Origin: Arthrobacter sp. Alg241-R88
Lineage (GTDB): Bacteria; Actinomycetota; Actinomycetes; Actinomycetales; Micrococcaceae
Direction of reading: 5' to 3'
Assembly: GCF_900537115.1 (NCBI RefSeq)
Contig: NZ_UNRG01000002.1
Coordinates: forward strand, 673,924 to 737,923
DNA length: 64,000 nucleotides
Below the pieces are notes generated by a model. The model did no database searches. It worked only from the letters and a program-made list of their open reading frames with translations, and was not told where the DNA came from. The translations under genes and the position numbers were made by a program. Below are positions 33,932 through 43,076 of the stretch, one piece after another; positions within the stretch are counted from its first letter, which is position 1; the number at the start of each line of letters is the position of its first letter.

Positions 33932-35155
33932 TCAGGGTATCTGCCGCTGCTGCCAAACCTGCGGGTAGCCGGGGAGGTCTTCTCCGCCGAACTTGGCGTA
34001 GTGGCCGCCGGGCATCCCCTGGTTGCGCTCCAGCCAGGAATCCAGCTCGTCCGCGAGGATGGGCTTCTGCGGGAGGATCCATTCGGCCGGGACTTGCTCA
34101 CCTTTGAAGATTTTTTCCACGGCCAGCAGCGGGGTCCGCCACTGGAAGTTGGAGTAGACAGGGGCCATGGCATCGATGCCGGTTTCCTTCCACTTGGTCA
34201 GGAAGCTCATTTCATCCTCACCGGTCATCACCGGAAGGTCCTTGCCGGCATCCTCAAAAGCCTCAAGGGCAGCCACAGCACCGTCCCCGGCGTCCATCCA
34301 CACACCCCTGACGTCGCCGGTGGCCAGTTCATCGGAAATGATTTTCTTGATCTCGGTGGGATCCGCCCCGGTGAAGTAGTCCTTGGCCTCGATTCCCTTC
34401 TCCTCAAAAATCTTCTTCGCCGCCGCCCAGCGGTGTTCCAGCACGTCCACGCCGGGAAGGATGCGGAGGGCCACCACCTTGTCACCGGACTGCAGCTTGT
34501 CGGTCAGGAACGTGGCGGTGTCAATGCCCCAGGCAAAGCCGCCGATCGGGTGGATGAACGTGGTGGCGCAGTCCGTTTCCACTCCGCGGTCAAAAACAAC
34601 CACCGGCTTGCCGGTCTCGCAGGCGCGTTCCACGGCCTGGGTCAGGGCCGCCGTCGAGTTGGGCGAGATGACGAACGCATCGCAGTTTCCCTCGTCGATG
34701 AAGTAGTCAATGTCCGCGATCTGCGTGTTGTCGTTGTCCTTGGCGTCCCGGGTTTCCATCTCGGAGATGACCCCCGAGTCCTGCAGGACCTTGAGCTGCT
34801 GGTTCATGGTGATCCAGCCGGTCTGGCGCCACGGGTTCGAGATGGACGCGTTGGCGAAGCAGACCTTCTTTGCCCCCGTTGAGGCGAACTTCGCGGTGTC
34901 CGTCATGTCACCGGCAATGTACTGCAGGTACGGCTGCTCCGCGTTCCCTTCGAAGGTCGCTGAGCGTTGCTCAAACTGGTCATCGTACAGCTTCTGGTCA
35001 AACCAGTCCTGGCTCGCCGGAGTGGTTGCCGCGGGCGAGCCCGTACCCGGCGCCGTCGTTTCGGTAACCGACGGATCCGTGGTGGTACAGGCGGTCAGCA
35101 CCACCAGCGGCAACGCCGCCCCAAGCGCGACAGCGCGGATAGAGTGTTTGCGCAT
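33932..35155 (-). CDS. Sugar ABC transporter substrate-binding lipoprotein (RbsB-like)
   Basis: A 407-residue periplasmic-binding-protein type I (LacI-like fold) lipoprotein. The signal peptide ends VVLTAC, and a Thr/Pro-rich tether follows. The core has the alternation seen in ribose-type binding proteins: IDYFIDEGNCDAFVISPNS, GKPVVVFDRGVE and VRGVWMDAGDGAVAALEAF. It captures the sugar outside the membrane for the two permeases encoded next. Its ATG touches the stop codon of the upstream permease gene. Close relatives bind pentoses, hexoses or inositol. Confidence 0.92.
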   Translation of the reverse strand: MRKHSIRAVALGAALPLVVLTACTTTDPSVTETTAPGTGSPAATTPASQDWFDQKLYDDQFEQRSATFEGNAEQPYLQYIAGDMTDTAKFASTGAKKVCFANASISNPWRQTGWITMNQQLKVLQDSGVISEMETRDAKDNDNTQIADIDYFIDEGNCDAFVISPNSTAALTQAVERACETGKPVVVFDRGVETDCATTFIHPIGGFAWGIDTATFLTDKLQSGDKVVALRILPGVDVLEHRWAAAKKIFEEKGIEAKDYFTGADPTEIKKIISDELATGDVRGVWMDAGDGAVAALEAFEDAGKDLPVMTGEDEMSFLTKWKETGIDAMAPVYSNFQWRTPLLAVEKIFKGEQVPAEWILPQKPILADELDSWLERNQGMPGGHYAKFGGEDLPGYPQVWQQRQIP

Positions 35156-36264
35156 CAGACTCGATCTCCTCCTTGTTCGGTGCCCTCGCGGGGCATGGGT
35201 GCTGCGCTTAGCCGGTGCCGTTCGTCATGGGCAGCGGATGTGGCTCCCTTGCGTTTTCGCTGCCATGATTTGGACGCTGCTGCCACAGCGATAATGATGA
35301 TGACGCCCTGGACCGTGTCCCGCCACGTGGCCTGGACGCCCATGAAGTTCAGGAGGGTGAACAGCGCCTCGAGGGCAAACGCGCCTGCTGCCGCAGACAG
35401 GACCCAGCCGCGTCCGCCTCCCAGCACCACGCCACCGAGGACGACGGCGGTGATCGCCGTGAACTCGTAACCGCGCCCCACCGACGGGTGGACTCCGGCA
35501 TAGCCCACGAGCAGGATGCCTGCCACGGTGGCCGACAGTGACGAGATGATGAACGCCCGCGTCCGCACCCACCAGACGCGGGAGCCGGACAGTTCAGCAG
35601 CCCTCGGGTTGTCACCGACGGCGATGAGCATGCGGCCAAAAGGGCGGCGCATCAGAACGACCGCCAGGATGGCCACCGCCGTCAGGATAATCACCGGGTA
35701 GGGAATGATGTCCAGGACCGGGACGTCCTGGATTCCGCCCCGCCCTATCCGGCGGAAGCTGTCCGCCGGGTTTCCCTGGGCCGCGCCGCCGGTCCAGTAG
35801 AGGACCAGCCCGAGCAGGGCCAGCATCATGCCCAGCGTCACAATGAAGCTGGGCACCTTCAGCAGCGTTGTGATCAGTCCGTTCACCAGCCCGATGAAGG
35901 CGCCGAGCACAAACATAAGGATCAGGACCGGGATCACCCTGGAATCGTCCTGCCGGATGAGGTTGCCGGCAACGATGACCTGCATGGTCACCACTGATCC
36001 CATGGACAAGTCGAATTCGCCGCCCACAATGACGAAGTACTGGCCGACGGCGGCGATGGCGATCGGAGCTGTCCTGCCGATAAACCGGATGAAGGAGCCC
36101 GGCTCCCCGAAGGAGGGGTTCAGGGCGATGATGGCCGCCAGGAGGCCGATCAACAGGATGAAAACGGCGCCGCCGGGGGTCCGCAAAGCCCGCAGGAGCC
36201 GCTGGGAACGGCTGGCCCGGTTTTGCCGGAGGACCGCGCTGCGCCCGGAGGTTACGGTGCTCAT
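35155..36264 (-). CDS. Ribose-type sugar ABC transporter permease (second)
   Basis: A 369-residue inner-membrane permease of the RbsC/BPD_transp_2 family with about ten helices. Family motifs: GGEFDLSMGSVVTMQVIVAG, the cytoplasmic coupling loop GAFIGLVNGLITTLLKVPSFIVTLGMM, and GYEFTAITAVVLGGVVLGGG. It pairs with the next-door permease to form a heterodimeric channel. Start and stop overlap both neighbours by one to four bases. Confidence 0.93.
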   Translation of the reverse strand: MSTVTSGRSAVLRQNRASRSQRLLRALRTPGGAVFILLIGLLAAIIALNPSFGEPGSFIRFIGRTAPIAIAAVGQYFVIVGGEFDLSMGSVVTMQVIVAGNLIRQDDSRVIPVLILMFVLGAFIGLVNGLITTLLKVPSFIVTLGMMLALLGLVLYWTGGAAQGNPADSFRRIGRGGIQDVPVLDIIPYPVIILTAVAILAVVLMRRPFGRMLIAVGDNPRAAELSGSRVWWVRTRAFIISSLSATVAGILLVGYAGVHPSVGRGYEFTAITAVVLGGVVLGGGRGWVLSAAAGAFALEALFTLLNFMGVQATWRDTVQGVIIIIAVAAASKSWQRKRKGATSAAHDERHRLSAAPMPREGTEQGGDRV

Positions 36265-37298
36265 GGCCCCTCCACCGGTGCAGCCTGCGCGGCAGGTGCT
36301 TCCGCGGAGCCCTTCGAACTGAACCGCTCCGGTCTGTTGACGATCCTGCGGCGGGCATACACCGCGACTGCGACGACGATCACCACGCCCCTGACTACGT
36401 CCTTGAGGAAGGGGTTGATCTGCATAACGGACATGATGTTGTCCAGCATGGCGAAGATGAGGACGCCACCCAGGGTTCCGGTGATGGTTCCTTTGCCGCC
36501 GGCAAGCAGGGTGCCGCCGAGGACCACGGCGGCGATGGAGAGCAGGTCGTAGCCGCCCTGGGATCCTACCGTCGGGCTGCCCACACCCAACCGGCTGGCG
36601 AGGAGCAGCCCAGCCATTCCTGCCAGCAGGGAACAGATCACGTGGGCGGTGATGACAGGCAAATCGATGCGGATTCCAGAGGTGCGGGCCACGGAAATGT
36701 CACCGCCGACGGCGTAGAGGTGGTGGCCCATCCGGGTGCGGTGGAGGAGCAGCATGGCCAGGCCCGCACAGGCCAGCATAATAATTGTCGAGATGGGAAC
36801 TGGTCCCAGGCCGGTCGCCCCGATCAGCCGGAACGAGAGCGGGGTCTGCCCGGAGCTGCCCTTGAAATTGGTGGCGAGGTACCCGCTGATGATCAGGCCC
36901 ATGCCCAACGTGGCGATGAACCCGTGCACATTGAGGCGGGCCACGATCAGCCCGTTCGCCAGGCCGATGATGGCCGCGGCGGCCAGCGTGAGCAGGACCC
37001 CGGGCAGGACGTTGCCCGGGTTGTTGGCCATCACTCCGGCAGCAATAAGGCTGGCCAGGCTGGCAACATAGGGGACAGAGAGGTCCAGGCTGCCGGCCAG
37101 GATGACCAGCGTCTGTCCGATCGCGATGAAACCAAGGACGCTGGTTCCGGTCAGGACGCTGGAGATATTGCCCTGGCTGAAGAAATTCCGCCCGATGGTG
37201 CTGACGAGAACGGCACCAACGATCAGGGTCAGCAGCGCCACCAGGTAGACGATCTGGGTGGAGGACAGGCGGTCGATGAAGCTGCCCCGTTTTTTCAT
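36261..37298 (-). CDS. Ribose-type sugar ABC transporter permease (first)
   Basis: A 345-residue permease of the same family as its neighbour. It shows AGSLDLSVPYVASLASLI, the coupling region GLANGLIVARLNVHGFIATLGMGL, and GYDLLSIAAVVLGGTLLAGG. Hydrophobic throughout with a basic cytoplasmic N-terminus (MKKRGSFIDR). Four-base ATGA overlaps at both ends show tight translational coupling in the operon. Confidence 0.93.
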   Translation of the reverse strand: MKKRGSFIDRLSSTQIVYLVALLTLIVGAVLVSTIGRNFFSQGNISSVLTGTSVLGFIAIGQTLVILAGSLDLSVPYVASLASLIAAGVMANNPGNVLPGVLLTLAAAAIIGLANGLIVARLNVHGFIATLGMGLIISGYLATNFKGSSGQTPLSFRLIGATGLGPVPISTIIMLACAGLAMLLLHRTRMGHHLYAVGGDISVARTSGIRIDLPVITAHVICSLLAGMAGLLLASRLGVGSPTVGSQGGYDLLSIAAVVLGGTLLAGGKGTITGTLGGVLIFAMLDNIMSVMQINPFLKDVVRGVVIVVAVAVYARRRIVNRPERFSSKGSAEAPAAQAAPVEGP

Positions 37299-38872
37299 GT
37301 TCCCCCTCCAGGTGCGGTCCTGGCGCCCGTCCCCAGCTGCAGGACGGCTTCCTCGGACGTTCCGGCCGGAAGTTCGCCGGCCAGGCGCCCGTCGCGCATG
37401 ACCAGGATCCGGTCCGACATGCCGATGACCTCAGGCAATTCGCTGGAGACCATCAGGATGGCTTTGCCTTCGGCAGCCAGCTTGCGCATCAGCCGGTACA
37501 CCGCCACTTTGGCTCCCACGTCGATGCCGCGGGTAGGTTCATCCAGCAGGACCAGGCGGGGGCGGATGGCCAGCCACTTCGCGAGGACCACTTTCTGCTG
37601 GTTCCCGCCGGAGAGGTACTGCACCTCCTGGTCCAGGTCCCGGGCCACGACTTCCAGGGAGGAAAACACGCCCGGGATCTCGGTTCGGGCCGCCCCTGCG
37701 CGGCGCGGGAAAACCGACCTGATCACGGTCAGTGCGTTGTTCAGGATGGACTGGTTCAGGCTCAGCCCCTCAGCCTTGCGGTCTTCCGTGATGAGGGCCA
37801 TCCGCGCCCGGACCCCCTCCCGGGGCGACTTGGGCAGGACTTCCCGGCCTTCCACCTTCATGGTGCCCCGGGTAAAGGGGGCGGCGCCGAAAATGGCGTG
37901 CAGCAGCTCAGTCCGGCCGGAGCCCTGGAGGCCGGCAAGTCCCACAATCTCACCCGGCTGAACGTTGAAGCTGATCCCGTCCAGCTGGCCGTTTCCTGCC
38001 CCTTCCAGTTGCAGGATGGGAATTGCGGGTACGTCGGCACCGCTGTCCGTCCTTGGCAGTTTGTCCGGGAAGAATGCAGAAATGGGCCGGCCCACCATCA
38101 ACCGGACGAGCCGTGTATCGTCGAGTTCCGAGGCGGGGCCGGTGCTGACCACGCGGCCGTCCTTCAGGACGGTGATGACGTCGCACAGGTCAAAGAGCTC
38201 CCGAAGCCGGTGGGAGACATAGAGGATGGCCGTTCCTCGTTCCCGGAGGCGGGACACGATCTGGTAGAGGAGCTCAACTTCGGCGCCGGCCAGTGCGGCG
38301 GTGGGTTCGTCCATGGAAACGATCCGCGCGTCATAGCTGACCGCCTTCGCAATCTCCACTACCTGCTGCTCAGCTACCGTCAGGGTCCGCACCTGCGCGG
38401 TGGGCCGGATGGCGGTGATCCCGAGCGACTCAAGCAGCTCCGCCGTCTTCGCGTTCATCAGCGCCTTGTTCACCAAGACTCCGCGGCGGGGCTCCCGGCC
38501 AAGGTAGATGTTCTCGGCCACCGTCCGGTCGGGAAGCAGATTGAACTCCTGGAATACCGATGACAGCCCGGCTTCGTGGGCCTTCGTGGGGTGGCTGAAG
38601 CTGACTTCCTCGCCGTCCAAAAGCACTCTTCCCGAGTCCGGCTGGTAAACCCCCGCGAGCACTTTCATCAGGGTGGACTTCCCGGCCCCGTTTTCGCCCA
38701 CGAGCCCGTGGACCTGGCTCCGGTAAAGCGTAAGGTGGGCGTCTTCCAGCACGGGTATGCCGAAGAAACTTTTGGTCAGTCCACGGACTTCCAGGAGCGG
38801 CGGCGGGGCCGCCGAACCACGAGGGCGCCCATCGGGGATCGACGCCGCACCAGTCCGTTCGTGGTTCTCCAT
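37295..38872 (-). CDS. Sugar ABC transporter ATP-binding protein (two fused NBDs, RbsA-like)
   Basis: A 525-residue ATPase with two nucleotide-binding domains in tandem, powering the sugar importer. NBD1 (about 25-260) has Walker A GENGAGKST and Walker B ARIVSMDEPT with a degenerate signature LTVAEQQVVEIAKA. NBD2 (about 280-510) has the modified Walker A GLQGSGRTEL typical of RbsA second domains, signature YLSGGNQQKVVLAKW and Walker B LVLLDEPTRGIDVG. Start at 38872 (MENHERT) is preferred; a GTG four codons upstream is possible. First gene of the operon, close behind a good promoter. Confidence 0.93.
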   Translation of the reverse strand: MENHERTGAASIPDGRPRGSAAPPPLLEVRGLTKSFFGIPVLEDAHLTLYRSQVHGLVGENGAGKSTLMKVLAGVYQPDSGRVLLDGEEVSFSHPTKAHEAGLSSVFQEFNLLPDRTVAENIYLGREPRRGVLVNKALMNAKTAELLESLGITAIRPTAQVRTLTVAEQQVVEIAKAVSYDARIVSMDEPTAALAGAEVELLYQIVSRLRERGTAILYVSHRLRELFDLCDVITVLKDGRVVSTGPASELDDTRLVRLMVGRPISAFFPDKLPRTDSGADVPAIPILQLEGAGNGQLDGISFNVQPGEIVGLAGLQGSGRTELLHAIFGAAPFTRGTMKVEGREVLPKSPREGVRARMALITEDRKAEGLSLNQSILNNALTVIRSVFPRRAGAARTEIPGVFSSLEVVARDLDQEVQYLSGGNQQKVVLAKWLAIRPRLVLLDEPTRGIDVGAKVAVYRLMRKLAAEGKAILMVSSELPEVIGMSDRILVMRDGRLAGELPAGTSEEAVLQLGTGARTAPGGGT

Positions 38873-38891
38873 CGATCCGCCCACGCCTAAC

Positions 38892-38920
38892 TGTTACAGG
38901 GGCGATTCCGTTCCGTCAAG
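38892..38920 (-). promoter_or_regulatory. Sigma-70-type promoter of the sugar ABC operon
   Basis: On the minus strand TTGACG (38915-38920) and TAACAG (38892-38897) are separated by exactly 17 bases. The expected transcription start is about 10 bases before the ATPase ATG, leaving a very short leader. No LacI or other regulator gene is next to it. Confidence 0.6.
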
Positions 38921-39066
38921 GAAAATGATTGCTTACTACTACAGGGCGCGATCCGTCAGTTGTATTGAGGTCATGAACGGGTAACGGCAGTACCGCTGCA
39001 GTCACGTGTTAGTAACCCTTGGGAATCCTGACGGCCATTCACCCGGCCCTGTCCCTAAAATTGGCC

Positions 39067-39309
39067 ATGGATTCGATTCCGGCGGTGATCCTCATTATCG
39101 GTGCCGCTTTCGCCTGGATTGGTTTGACGGTATTTGCCATCCTGAGGTTGCGCCGCCGTCGGAACGGGTCCTCACTGGTGGCATCGGCTCCCCCTCCTGT
39201 CGTGGCCGGCAGTAGCCGTCCGCACAGAGCATGGCGCCGTGTCCGGCCTCTAACAGGACAGAGCACGAGTCGACGCCGGCGGCGGCGGCCCGGGAAAATC
39301 CCCAGGTGA
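39067..39309 (+). CDS. Possible small membrane protein
   Basis: A reading frame of about 80 residues starting DSIPAVILIIGAAFAWIGLTVFAI, one clear transmembrane helix, followed by a very Arg-rich tail. The helix with positive tail is protein-like; the remaining Arg/Pro-rich part is what any GC-rich frame gives. No recognisable family. The 180 bp before it contain the ABC operon promoter and nothing else I can identify. Confidence 0.35.
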   Translation: MDSIPAVILIIGAAFAWIGLTVFAILRLRRRRNGSSLVASAPPPVVAGSSRPHRAWRRVRPLTGQSTSRRRRRRPGKIPR

Positions 39310-39318
39310 TGGCTTCTG

Positions 39319-39678
39319 TCAGCTCCGGGTGGGATCAATAGACCTGCGGATAGCGACGATCCTGACGGCCACTCCCGTCAGGACAAGGCCGATTCCCAAC
39401 GCCATGAGGAACCAAACAGGAACCGAAGCGGAATCGATGTTCCGATAGCACTCTGCCGCCAGTTCGGTAGTCCGCAGCTGCAGGTCAGCCATTTCAGCTG
39501 CACGGCTTTGCGGAAGCAGCGGGCTGCCACACAGCGGCCCCACTGTCTTCAAGCCGATAACGACACTAAGGATCTGGACGGCGAATCCCACAGCGATCGT
39601 CAAAATCCAGCCACGGCGTTGACCAAGGTCCCGATGGACGGCCTTGGTCGTATTTCCCGGAGAATCTCGAACCGCCAT
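39319..39678 (-). CDS. Hypothetical membrane protein, 119 aa
   Basis: A protein with two transmembrane helices (WILTIAVGFAVQILSVVIGL and VPVWFLMALGIGLVLTGVAV) separated by an extracellular loop of about 45 residues containing two cysteines that could form a disulphide. A basic C-terminal tail (RIVAIRRSID) stays inside. No family recognised. Frame is supported by the alternating hydrophobic pattern. Confidence 0.6.
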   Translation of the reverse strand: MAVRDSPGNTTKAVHRDLGQRRGWILTIAVGFAVQILSVVIGLKTVGPLCGSPLLPQSRAAEMADLQLRTTELAAECYRNIDSASVPVWFLMALGIGLVLTGVAVRIVAIRRSIDPTRS

Positions 39679-39729
39679 GCTTAGAGCATAGTGGGGACTG
39701 GAAGGCCGCTCACGTAATTCCGGCCCGCG

Positions 39730-40536
39730 CTACCGGTGAAAGGAAAGCGCGAGCGCCCATCCGCCGGCCACTCCAATGGCAAGGAGTACGGATACGAAGC
39801 CGATCGCCGGTTGGCTCGGCCAAGCCAGGGCGTCGCCATGCCGTAGCAGGGCAAGCCCCTGCAGAATGACGAAGGCAACGGAGGTCAGGGCCACGGGGCG
39901 GACGGTGCGAAGGTCACCGCTCATCTGGCCCTGCGCGGCCGCCCACCCAAGACCGACCAGCCATGCTCCGACCGCCCTGGCTGTGAGCTCGGACAGTGGC
40001 CACGGCCACCATGCCGCGGCGGGAATGGGTACTGCCAGGAGCGCCACGCCGTACAACAGCAGTATCCCGGCGATTCCCACCAGAAGCAGCCGCAACGCAC
40101 GGGGCAGCACCGGCCATCCCGCGACTACGGACCTTGGGGCAGGACGCCGGGAGCGGATCTGTATCCAGCTGATGACAAGCATTGCCACGGGCACGATCGC
40201 ATAGATTGCCAGCCATGCCCAGGTGGCTACTAGGGCAAGGGTGGAAGTGTCTGGCGACAGATGGAAACGGTCCAGATGAAGCAGGGTGACTCCGAGGGTC
40301 AATGCCGTGAAGACGAACACGGGCCAGACAGCCAGCCTCGCTGATTCCCAACTAGCTGAGCGGGCGCCCGCCACCTCCAGGCCCGCGGCGGACCAGTAGG
40401 CTGCGCCGAGGAAGACGGCGGTCATGGGCGGATTGACTGTCCACGCGAACCATTCCGCAGTCCGGAGCGGAAACACGAACAGCACCAGCCCGGCAAGGAA
40501 CACCAGGAATGCAGCGAGGTAGAGCAGCCACCGCAT
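39730..40536 (-). CDS. Polytopic membrane protein of unknown function
   Basis: A 268-residue protein with about eight transmembrane helices, starting MRWLLYLAAFLVFLAGLVLFVFP. WFAWTVNPPMTAVFLGAAYW early on is characteristic of a group of unassigned actinobacterial membrane proteins. A longer in-frame extension exists but overlaps the upstream oxidoreductase gene and is not hydrophobic, so 40536 is chosen. It lies 22 bp after that gene on the same strand, so the two are probably co-transcribed. Confidence 0.7.
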   Translation of the reverse strand: MRWLLYLAAFLVFLAGLVLFVFPLRTAEWFAWTVNPPMTAVFLGAAYWSAAGLEVAGARSASWESARLAVWPVFVFTALTLGVTLLHLDRFHLSPDTSTLALVATWAWLAIYAIVPVAMLVISWIQIRSRRPAPRSVVAGWPVLPRALRLLLVGIAGILLLYGVALLAVPIPAAAWWPWPLSELTARAVGAWLVGLGWAAAQGQMSGDLRTVRPVALTSVAFVILQGLALLRHGDALAWPSQPAIGFVSVLLAIGVAGGWALALSFHR

Positions 40537-40558
40537 CGGTGGAATCAAGGGGGTGGCC

Positions 40559-42325
40559 TCAGGTGAAGCGGACGTCACCGGGCTGCTCCTCTGGTGCGGC
40601 TGCCTCTCCAGGGTCAGGCGGCGGGACAGGCAGGGGGTTGTCGGCCAGGTAGCTGTGAAGCATCGAGACCACCGTGGCGCCGTCCCCCACTGCGGTAGCC
40701 ACTCTTTTGATGGAACCGGCCCGCACGTCGCCGATCGCGAAAACGCCGGGCATGCTGGTTTCCAGCGCCAATGCCGGCCTGTCCGTCCTGACGGACCCGG
40801 CGTCACTGGCATCCCGGCTGGTGCCCGTGAGCAAAAAGCCTGCTGGGTCACGCTCTACGGTGTCGGGCAGCCAGGACGTCCGGGGCACCGAACCGATCAG
40901 CACGAACAAGCCGCCCGCTTCGATCTCCTCGCCCGGGGTCGCATCGGCGGCACCCGATGCGGACACCCTGACGGCGGCAAGGAATCCGTCCTGGTCACGG
41001 GCCCCCACGATCATGGTGCTGTAGCGGACCGCAATGTTCCGGGTAGCCTCAAGTTGGGAGATGAGGTACTCCGACATACTGACTGAAAGTGTGGGTCCAC
41101 GCACCAGCAGGGTCACCTTCTTCGCGTACTTCGCAAGGTGCAGAACCGCCTGTCCGGCCGAGTTGCCGCCACCCACCACACAGACGTGCTTTCCGGCCAT
41201 CGACGGCGCTTCGGAGACTGTAGCCCCGTAGAAGACGCCTCTGCCCACCAGATCCTCCAGTTGAGGAATGCCGAGGCGACGGTAGTCCACGCCGGTGGCC
41301 ACTACAACTGCACGGCACCGTACGACAGTGCCATCGGAAATCGACACAGCGTACACTGCTCCATCCACACCGAGCCCCTCCACCTTCCGCAGGAACAGGA
41401 AGTCCGTGCCCAAAGTCCAGGCCTGGTGAAATGAGCGGTAGGCCAGATGGGCACCGCTCACACCGCGGGAGAAGCCGGGGTAGTTGCGGATCAACGAGCT
41501 GGTTCCGGCCTGGCCTCCCACAGCCTCTCCCTCCACCACCATGGTGGACAGGCCCTCGGAGGAGGCATATACGGCGGTCGCGAGACCGGAGGGGCCGGCT
41601 CCCACCACCACCACATCGAAGATCTTGTCCGCCGGTGGTGGTCGCGTCACCCCCATTGCTTCGGCAATCTCCAGGTCACTGGGGTTCTCGAGGACAATTG
41701 GTGGAGCCGTGAACTCCAGCACCAGGACCGGCAGCACGGGGTCGCGCAGGTTCACGCTCTCCAACGTCCGTTCCGCCAGTTCGGACCCCGCAGGGTAGAA
41801 ACCCACCGGGATGTGGTTCCGGCTCAGGGAGTCGCGCAGCGTATGCGTTCTTTCATCGCCTACCTCCCCGATCAGCCGGACCGCCTCGAACCCAAGCCCC
41901 TGGGCCAGGTGCCAGTCGTCGAGGGCGTCGGTAATCGCCCCATGGAATTCCTCGTCGCGCGATCGTTCGGGACGGATGATCACCAATTCGGCGTAGCCCT
42001 GTCCGATCGCCCGGAATACAGTGGGGGCGCTGGCGAAATCACCCCATGTCACTACAACACCACGCTTGGCGGCCGGGTGAAAGCCATAGGCACGCCGGAG
42101 GAAATCGAGCCCACCGCGGTCAGCCGGTCCGTAGCATCCGAGTATGAGGGCGACCGGGCGGTTCCAGCGCCGAAGCCCCTCAAGCACCGCCCGCCCGTGG
42201 GCGTGGTCGGCACAGGCCACCACCTCGTAGTCGGCGCCGTAGCGACGACGTAACTCGTCTTCAAGGATGCGCCGAGAGGCTGAGTCTCTGGTAGCTATCA
42301 GCATGATCGGAACCGAGTGATCCAT
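40559..42325 (-). CDS. Thioredoxin reductase-like FAD oxidoreductase with receiver-like N-terminal domain
   Basis: A 588-residue flavoprotein. Residues 1-125 look like a response-regulator-type fold (IMLIATRDSASRRILEDELRRRYG; VALILGCYGPADRGGLDFLRR); about 150-215 form a thioredoxin-fold-like segment; about 237-550 are a TrxB-like core with FAD loop VVVVGAGPSGLATAVYAS, NADPH loop VCVVGGGNSAGQAVLHLA and GVFAIGDVRAGSIKR. The CxxC redox pair of true thioredoxin reductases is missing from the pyridine-nucleotide domain, so it cannot reduce thioredoxin in the usual way. Divergent from a UBP zinc-finger gene, a recurring pairing in actinobacteria. Confidence 0.88.
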   Translation of the reverse strand: MDHSVPIMLIATRDSASRRILEDELRRRYGADYEVVACADHAHGRAVLEGLRRWNRPVALILGCYGPADRGGLDFLRRAYGFHPAAKRGVVVTWGDFASAPTVFRAIGQGYAELVIIRPERSRDEEFHGAITDALDDWHLAQGLGFEAVRLIGEVGDERTHTLRDSLSRNHIPVGFYPAGSELAERTLESVNLRDPVLPVLVLEFTAPPIVLENPSDLEIAEAMGVTRPPPADKIFDVVVVGAGPSGLATAVYASSEGLSTMVVEGEAVGGQAGTSSLIRNYPGFSRGVSGAHLAYRSFHQAWTLGTDFLFLRKVEGLGVDGAVYAVSISDGTVVRCRAVVVATGVDYRRLGIPQLEDLVGRGVFYGATVSEAPSMAGKHVCVVGGGNSAGQAVLHLAKYAKKVTLLVRGPTLSVSMSEYLISQLEATRNIAVRYSTMIVGARDQDGFLAAVRVSASGAADATPGEEIEAGGLFVLIGSVPRTSWLPDTVERDPAGFLLTGTSRDASDAGSVRTDRPALALETSMPGVFAIGDVRAGSIKRVATAVGDGATVVSMLHSYLADNPLPVPPPDPGEAAAPEEQPGDVRFT

Positions 42326-42571
42326 GGCTGCCGCCGTCTCTCCGGTTCAATGGTTGGGTGGCGCTCACGATACTCGCGCCGGGACGATGGGGACAAGGGG
42401 TGCCGCTGCCTCCGGGAAGCTCCTTAGCCACCGGGAGCGAAGTCCCATCGCCGCCGGTTGTCCCTCCGATTCTGTCATTCCTCGGGCGCGGAGATTCAGC
42501 CAGAATAGCTCCCGACGGCGGGCAACCGGGATCCCCAGAGCAGAACCGGAGCGATGGAAATGGAGGACGCC

Positions 42572-42934
42572 ATGGAGAATCGTCCTATTCCGGGAATCAG
42601 CCTCGTCGCCGCACCCAGTGGAACAGGGTGTCTGGAATGCCTCAGCGGTGACGGCCCGGGGTGGTGGCTACACCTTCGCCGCTGCGCCCAATGCGGCCAC
42701 ATCGGTTGCTGCGATTCATCACCCTCGCAGCATGCCACTGCCCACGCCCGCACCGTCGGTCACCCCGTCATGAGGTCCTTTGAACCTGGGGAGGACTGGT
42801 TCTACGAACACACCACGAAGAAATTCTTCCGCGGCCCGCGGCTTCCGGATCCGCAGTCCAGACCGCCGGAGCAGCCCGCACCTGCACCCGCAGACAAGGT
42901 ACCGGCAGACTGGCAAGAGCGCATTCACCGGTAA
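42572..42934 (+). CDS. UBP-type zinc finger protein
   Basis: A 120-residue protein with a ZnF-UBP domain over most of its length. The zinc ligands appear in order as CLEC, CAQCGHIGCCD, H in SQHATAHA and GHPVMRSFEPGEDWFY, the classic pattern. In eukaryotes this domain binds the free ubiquitin C-terminus; in bacteria its role is unknown. GGAGG six bases upstream supports the ATG at 42572 over an ATG six codons earlier. It is divergent from the flavoprotein gene 246 bp away, and the two probably work together. Confidence 0.9.
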   Translation: MENRPIPGISLVAAPSGTGCLECLSGDGPGWWLHLRRCAQCGHIGCCDSSPSQHATAHARTVGHPVMRSFEPGEDWFYEHTTKKFFRGPRLPDPQSRPPEQPAPAPADKVPADWQERIHR

Positions 42935-43076
42935 CTGCGGATCCAGAACCAACCGCTTTACCGCCTGCTACTGACCCAGGAGCCGGCATTGGCTAAGATC
43001 AAGGCTCGACGCTCACTCGACCCGGGCCCGGTGTCCGTTCGGCCGATAGGGCTCCCGGCGAGCAGAGAGGCCAGCC

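Noticed and set aside
40537..40851. N-terminal extension of the polytopic membrane protein
   Set aside because: It overlaps the upstream flavoprotein gene in another frame and is not hydrophobic.
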